64,000 nucleotides of DNA, from the NCBI GenBank assembly GCA_017880775.1, contig JADGRQ010000003.1, positions 1 through 64,000 on the forward strand. Direction: 5' to 3'. The position numbers and the translations under genes were made by a program. Source of the stretch: Burkholderiales bacterium (lineage in GTDB: Bacteria; Pseudomonadota; Gammaproteobacteria; Burkholderiales; SG8-39). The notes under the pieces were generated by a model. It did not search any database. It worked only from the letters and a program-made list of their open reading frames with translations, and was not told the DNA's origin. Every line of letters starts with the position of its first letter. Position 1 is the first letter of the stretch. This document shows positions 61,498-64,000 of the stretch, piece by piece.

Positions 61498-61705
61498 TTC
61501 GGTCCCCTTACGTGAAGTCCACCGTTCAAAATGAGCGAAATTAATAGCGCACTGCAATAATCGCAAGATATCAAGAAAAAATCCAGAATATCTTTGGTTA
61601 ACAAATGATTACGATGTCTCTATTCCGTAATACGAAACGACATTTCACGGCCCTTGCGCGCCGCAAAATACTTTTCTTCCAAGCGTGACGGGCCGCTGCG
61701 GCAGC
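61498..61705 (-). promoter_or_regulatory. AT-rich regulatory region upstream of aceA
   Basis: These 208 bases between aceA and rodA are far richer in A+T than the rest of the window. A 15-base near-palindrome TTCCGTAATACGAAA (61623-61637, about 12 of 15 positions symmetric) looks like an operator. On the minus strand TTGCGA, 17 bases and TAATTT (about 61540-61565) could be a weak promoter. Control of glyoxylate genes by an upstream regulator would fit, but no specific regulator is identified. Confidence 0.4.
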
Positions 61706-62818
61706 TCAGGTCTGAACCAGCTTGCGGTGCTTGTGGATGCTCATCAGGATGCCGATGCCGACGAACAGCGTCGCGAGCGCGGTGCCGCCGTAGGAAATGA
61801 ACGGAAGCGGCACGCCCACCACCGGGAGGATCCCGGTGACCATGCCCATATTGACGAACGCGTAGGTAAAGAAAGTCAGGGTGATCGAGGCTGCCAGCAG
61901 GCGCGCGAAAGAGGTTGGCGCGTTGGCCGCGATCATCAGCCCGCGGGCGATCAGGAGGATGTAGAGCCCGAGCAGCAGAGCGTTGCCGACCAGGCCGAAC
62001 TCCTCTGAGAACACCGCAAGGATGAAGTCGGTGTGTTTTTCCGGGATGAACTCGAGATGTGTTTGCGTGCCCTTCAACCATCCCTTGCCGCCGATGCCGC
62101 CCGAGCCGACCGCAATGGTCGACTGGATGATGTGGTACCCGGCGCCGAGCGGGTCCTGAGTCGGGTCGAGCAGGGTGAGGATGCGACGCCTCTGATAGTC
62201 GTGCAGCAGGCCCCAGAGCGGTGCCAGGCCCGCGAGCGTGGCGGCGCCTACTCCGAGCAGAACCTTCCAGGACAGGCCGGCGAAGAAAATCACATAGAAA
62301 CCCGCGGCCGCGACAAGTACGGCAGTGCCCAGGTCGGGTTGGCGCGCGATCAGCACCACCGGCACGACAAGCATCACGCCCGCGACGAAAAATTCCCGAG
62401 CGCGCAGACTCGCTTCGTGACGGTGGAACCACCACGCGAGCATCAGCGGCATCGCAATCTTCATCACCTCGGCGGGCTGGAAGCGCGTCACGCCGACATG
62501 TAGCCAGCGGCGCGCACCGTTTACCACGTCGCCGAACAGCGCTACTGCGATCAGCAGCAGCAGGCCCGCGGCGTAGGCGGGCACGGCGAAACGCATCAGC
62601 GTCTGCGGCGGGATCTGGGCCATCAGCCACATCAGACCGAACGCGACCAGCAGGTTCATCGCCTGCCCCGTGACGCGCGCGGGCAGGTCATAGCTGGCGC
62701 TGTACAACGTCGCCAGGCCGAGCGCGACCAGCGCAACCGCGATCATCAACAGCGCGCCGTCGATGCCGGCCGACAGGCGCGCGATGATCCGGCGGGGGGT
62801 AAACTGGATCAACTCCAT
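61706..62818 (-). CDS. rodA: Rod shape-determining protein RodA (SEDS peptidoglycan polymerase)
   Basis: A 370-residue SEDS glycosyltransferase with ten membrane helices, working with PBP2 in cell elongation. Visible blocks are NLLVAFGLMWLMAQIPPQTL, RWLHVGVTRFQPAEVMKI, RQPDLGTAVLV, GLLHDYQRRRILTLLDPTQDPLGAGYHIIQS (part), IGGKGWLKGTQTHLEFIPE and PLPFISYGGTALAT. The ATG at 62818 (MELIQFTPRR) fits family starts; an extended open frame to 62899 overlaps mrdA. It is followed by an AT-rich gap. Confidence 0.95.
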   Translation of the reverse strand: MELIQFTPRRIIARLSAGIDGALLMIAVALVALGLATLYSASYDLPARVTGQAMNLLVAFGLMWLMAQIPPQTLMRFAVPAYAAGLLLLIAVALFGDVVNGARRWLHVGVTRFQPAEVMKIAMPLMLAWWFHRHEASLRAREFFVAGVMLVVPVVLIARQPDLGTAVLVAAAGFYVIFFAGLSWKVLLGVGAATLAGLAPLWGLLHDYQRRRILTLLDPTQDPLGAGYHIIQSTIAVGSGGIGGKGWLKGTQTHLEFIPEKHTDFILAVFSEEFGLVGNALLLGLYILLIARGLMIAANAPTSFARLLAASITLTFFTYAFVNMGMVTGILPVVGVPLPFISYGGTALATLFVGIGILMSIHKHRKLVQT

Positions 62819-62831
62819 GCGATCGGCAGCG

Positions 62832-64000
62832 TCAGTCGGCCTCCTCCTCTTCGTCGTCCGCGTCGGCCGGCCTCGAAGCGGATTCGGGCTGGGTGCCAAG
62901 CAGGTAATAGTCGAGAACCGCGCGCGCCAGCGGCGCGGCTACCGAGCTGCCGTGCCCGCCATTCTCGACCAGCACGGCGAGCGCGATCTTCGGGCTCTCC
63001 GCCGGCGCGAACGCGATGAACAGTGCGTGATCCCGGTGCCGCTCGGCGACGCGCTTTTCGTCGTATTTTTCACCCTGCCTCATCGCGATCACTTGGGCGG
63101 TGCCGGTCTTGCCGGCAAACGTGTAGGGCGCACCCGCCCCGGCTCGGGCAGCCGTCCCTCCGGGGCGCGTGACGTCGACCATCGCGCTCTTCACCAGCGC
63201 GACGTGCGCCGGATTGAAGCTCGCGCCGCGCTCGGGCGAGGACTCGAGCGAACGCATTTCGCCGGTGCGAGCATTTTCCACTCGCGCCACCAGGTGCGGG
63301 TGGTACCCGGCGCCGTTCGCCGCAAGGATCGCGGTTGCGTATGCGAGCTGCACCGGCGTGGCGAGGTTGTAACCCTGGCCGATCGCCACCGAGATCGTGT
63401 CGCCGGCAAACCATTTCTGCCTGTAGCGCTTCATCTTCCAGTCCTGCGAGGGCAGCAGGCCCGACTTCTCGCCGTCGATGTCGATGCCGGTCTTCGCACC
63501 GAAGCCGAACCGGCTTATGAAGCCGTGGATGTTGTCGATGCCCAGTTCGTTGCCCAGTCCGTAGTAGTAGGTGTCGCACGAGATCACGATCGAGCGATGC
63601 ATGTCGACCGCGCCGTGACCCCCCGCCTTCCAGTCGCGCCAGCGGTGCGAAACCCCCGGCAGCGAAAAAAATCCCGGATCACTGATGGTGTAGGAGGCCG
63701 AGCGCTTGCCCAGTTCGAGCGCCGCGAGTGCCATGAACGGCTTGAAGGTCGATCCCGGTGGGTACTGCCCGGTCAGCGCCCGGTTGTTGAGCGGCCGGTC
63801 GGGCGATGAGTTGAGCGCTTCCCAGCTCGCGGCGTCGATGCCGTCCACGAACAGGTTGGGATCGAAGCCCGGCTTCGAGACGAGCGCAAGCACGCCGCCC
63901 GTGGTCGGATCGATGGCCACCAGAGCACCGCGCCTGTCGCCGAACGCCGCCTCGGCCACTTCCTGCAGCTTGATGTCGAGCGTGAGTGTGAGGTTGTTGC
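62832..64000 (-). CDS. mrdA: Penicillin-binding protein 2 (MrdA), C-terminal part, cut by window edge
   Basis: The transpeptidase half of PBP2, the partner of RodA in lateral wall synthesis. TLDIKLQEVAEAAFGDRRGAL precedes the catalytic SxxK in PPGSTFKPFMALAALELG, then SCDTYYYGLGNELG (SxN region), and KTG in FAGKTGTAQVIA. The last residues are acidic (ADADDEEEEAD). The frame stays open to base 64000, so the N-terminal membrane anchor and pedestal lie outside the window. It overlaps nothing with rodA, 13 bases apart. Confidence 0.95.
   Translation of the reverse strand, partial: NNLTLTLDIKLQEVAEAAFGDRRGALVAIDPTTGGVLALVSKPGFDPNLFVDGIDAASWEALNSSPDRPLNNRALTGQYPPGSTFKPFMALAALELGKRSASYTISDPGFFSLPGVSHRWRDWKAGGHGAVDMHRSIVISCDTYYYGLGNELGIDNIHGFISRFGFGAKTGIDIDGEKSGLLPSQDWKMKRYRQKWFAGDTISVAIGQGYNLATPVQLAYATAILAANGAGYHPHLVARVENARTGEMRSLESSPERGASFNPAHVALVKSAMVDVTRPGGTAARAGAGAPYTFAGKTGTAQVIAMRQGEKYDEKRVAERHRDHALFIAFAPAESPKIALAVLVENGGHGSSVAAPLARAVLDYYLLGTQPESASRPADADDEEEEAD

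Noticed and set aside
61660-61705. GCCGCAGCGGC element after rodA as a terminator
   Set aside because: The stem is only five base pairs and no T run follows on the minus strand.
1-64000. tRNA, rRNA, CRISPR, IS element or prophage
   Set aside because: No cloverleaf-like, repeat-spacer, transposase or integrase sequence was recognised anywhere in the window.

Overview
This 64 kb window is high-GC chromosomal DNA of a betaproteobacterium. The evidence is the set of gene families and their order: polA/DUF2782/thrB/BPSS1780-family protein; ubiE/Tim44-like/ubiJ/ubiB; yqgE/ruvX/pyrR/pyrB/pyrC-like; thiD/thiE/hemL beside a divergent rubredoxin; aceA/aceK; and rodA after mrdA. Genes are packed tightly, often with 4-base stop/start overlaps (ATGA, GTGA, TTGA). 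I saw no rRNA, tRNA, CRISPR array, transposase or prophage. Most of the window is housekeeping. No stretch over 300 bases lacks a gene; the longest gap is about 208 bases, upstream of aceA.

Layout. 1-1612: 3' end of a comM-like gene, an FMN reductase and an unknown gene. 1609-4173 (minus): DUF5996 protein and a cobalt-type nitrile hydratase operon (alpha, beta, accessory) with its own promoter. 4330-8288: apaH, HIT protein, a PfkB-type kinase, a DUF3426 zinc-ribbon membrane protein and prmA. 8306-11840 (minus): accC, accB, aroQ, a TlpA-like protein and an unknown. 11927-20978 (plus): mpl, yqiA, an RNase II/R-type nuclease, a TonB-like protein, aroE, mtgA, mgtE and a two-domain dCTP-deaminase-like protein. 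20981-23720 (minus): hemL, thiE, thiD. 23811-32676 (plus): rubredoxin, yqgE, ruvX, pyrimidine genes, rlpA-like, dacA, D-amino acid aminotransferase, ybeD, lipB, lipA. 32673-33881: a thioredoxin-like lipoprotein or anchored protein and a DUF4197 protein. 33887-37094 (minus): a three-gene signalling locus. 37181-44918: polA, a frameshifted LOG-family gene, DUF2782, thrB, a membrane protein, a remnant of a giant FAD oxidase and a 539-aa unknown. 44967-52960 (plus): ubiquinone genes, a methyltransferase, a symporter remnant, VanZ, hydrolase, hemJ, rRNA methyltransferase. 52945-55880 (minus): unknown, pilU, pilT. 55956-58347 (plus): yggS, proC, yggT, yggU. 58344-64000 (minus): aceK, aceA, rodA and the end of mrdA.

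The most system-like locus is at 33887-37094: a membrane HAMP protein with a c-type heme motif (CLACH), a Ser/Thr kinase with a duplicated C-terminal repeat, and a class III cyclase fused to an FHA domain. They lie 6-10 bases apart on one strand. A redox- or ligand-sensing path from heme to kinase to phosphothreonine-reading cyclase is a reasonable inference but unproved.

Other points of note: an 18-bp perfect inverted repeat folding the accB stop codon into a hairpin loop; two genes apparently reduced to a head joined to a tail (giant FAD oxidase, Na+/solute symporter); a LOG-family gene broken at a G run; a dihydroorotase-like protein lacking the metal-binding HxH; and hairpins placed directly against the thrB and ubiJ start codons.
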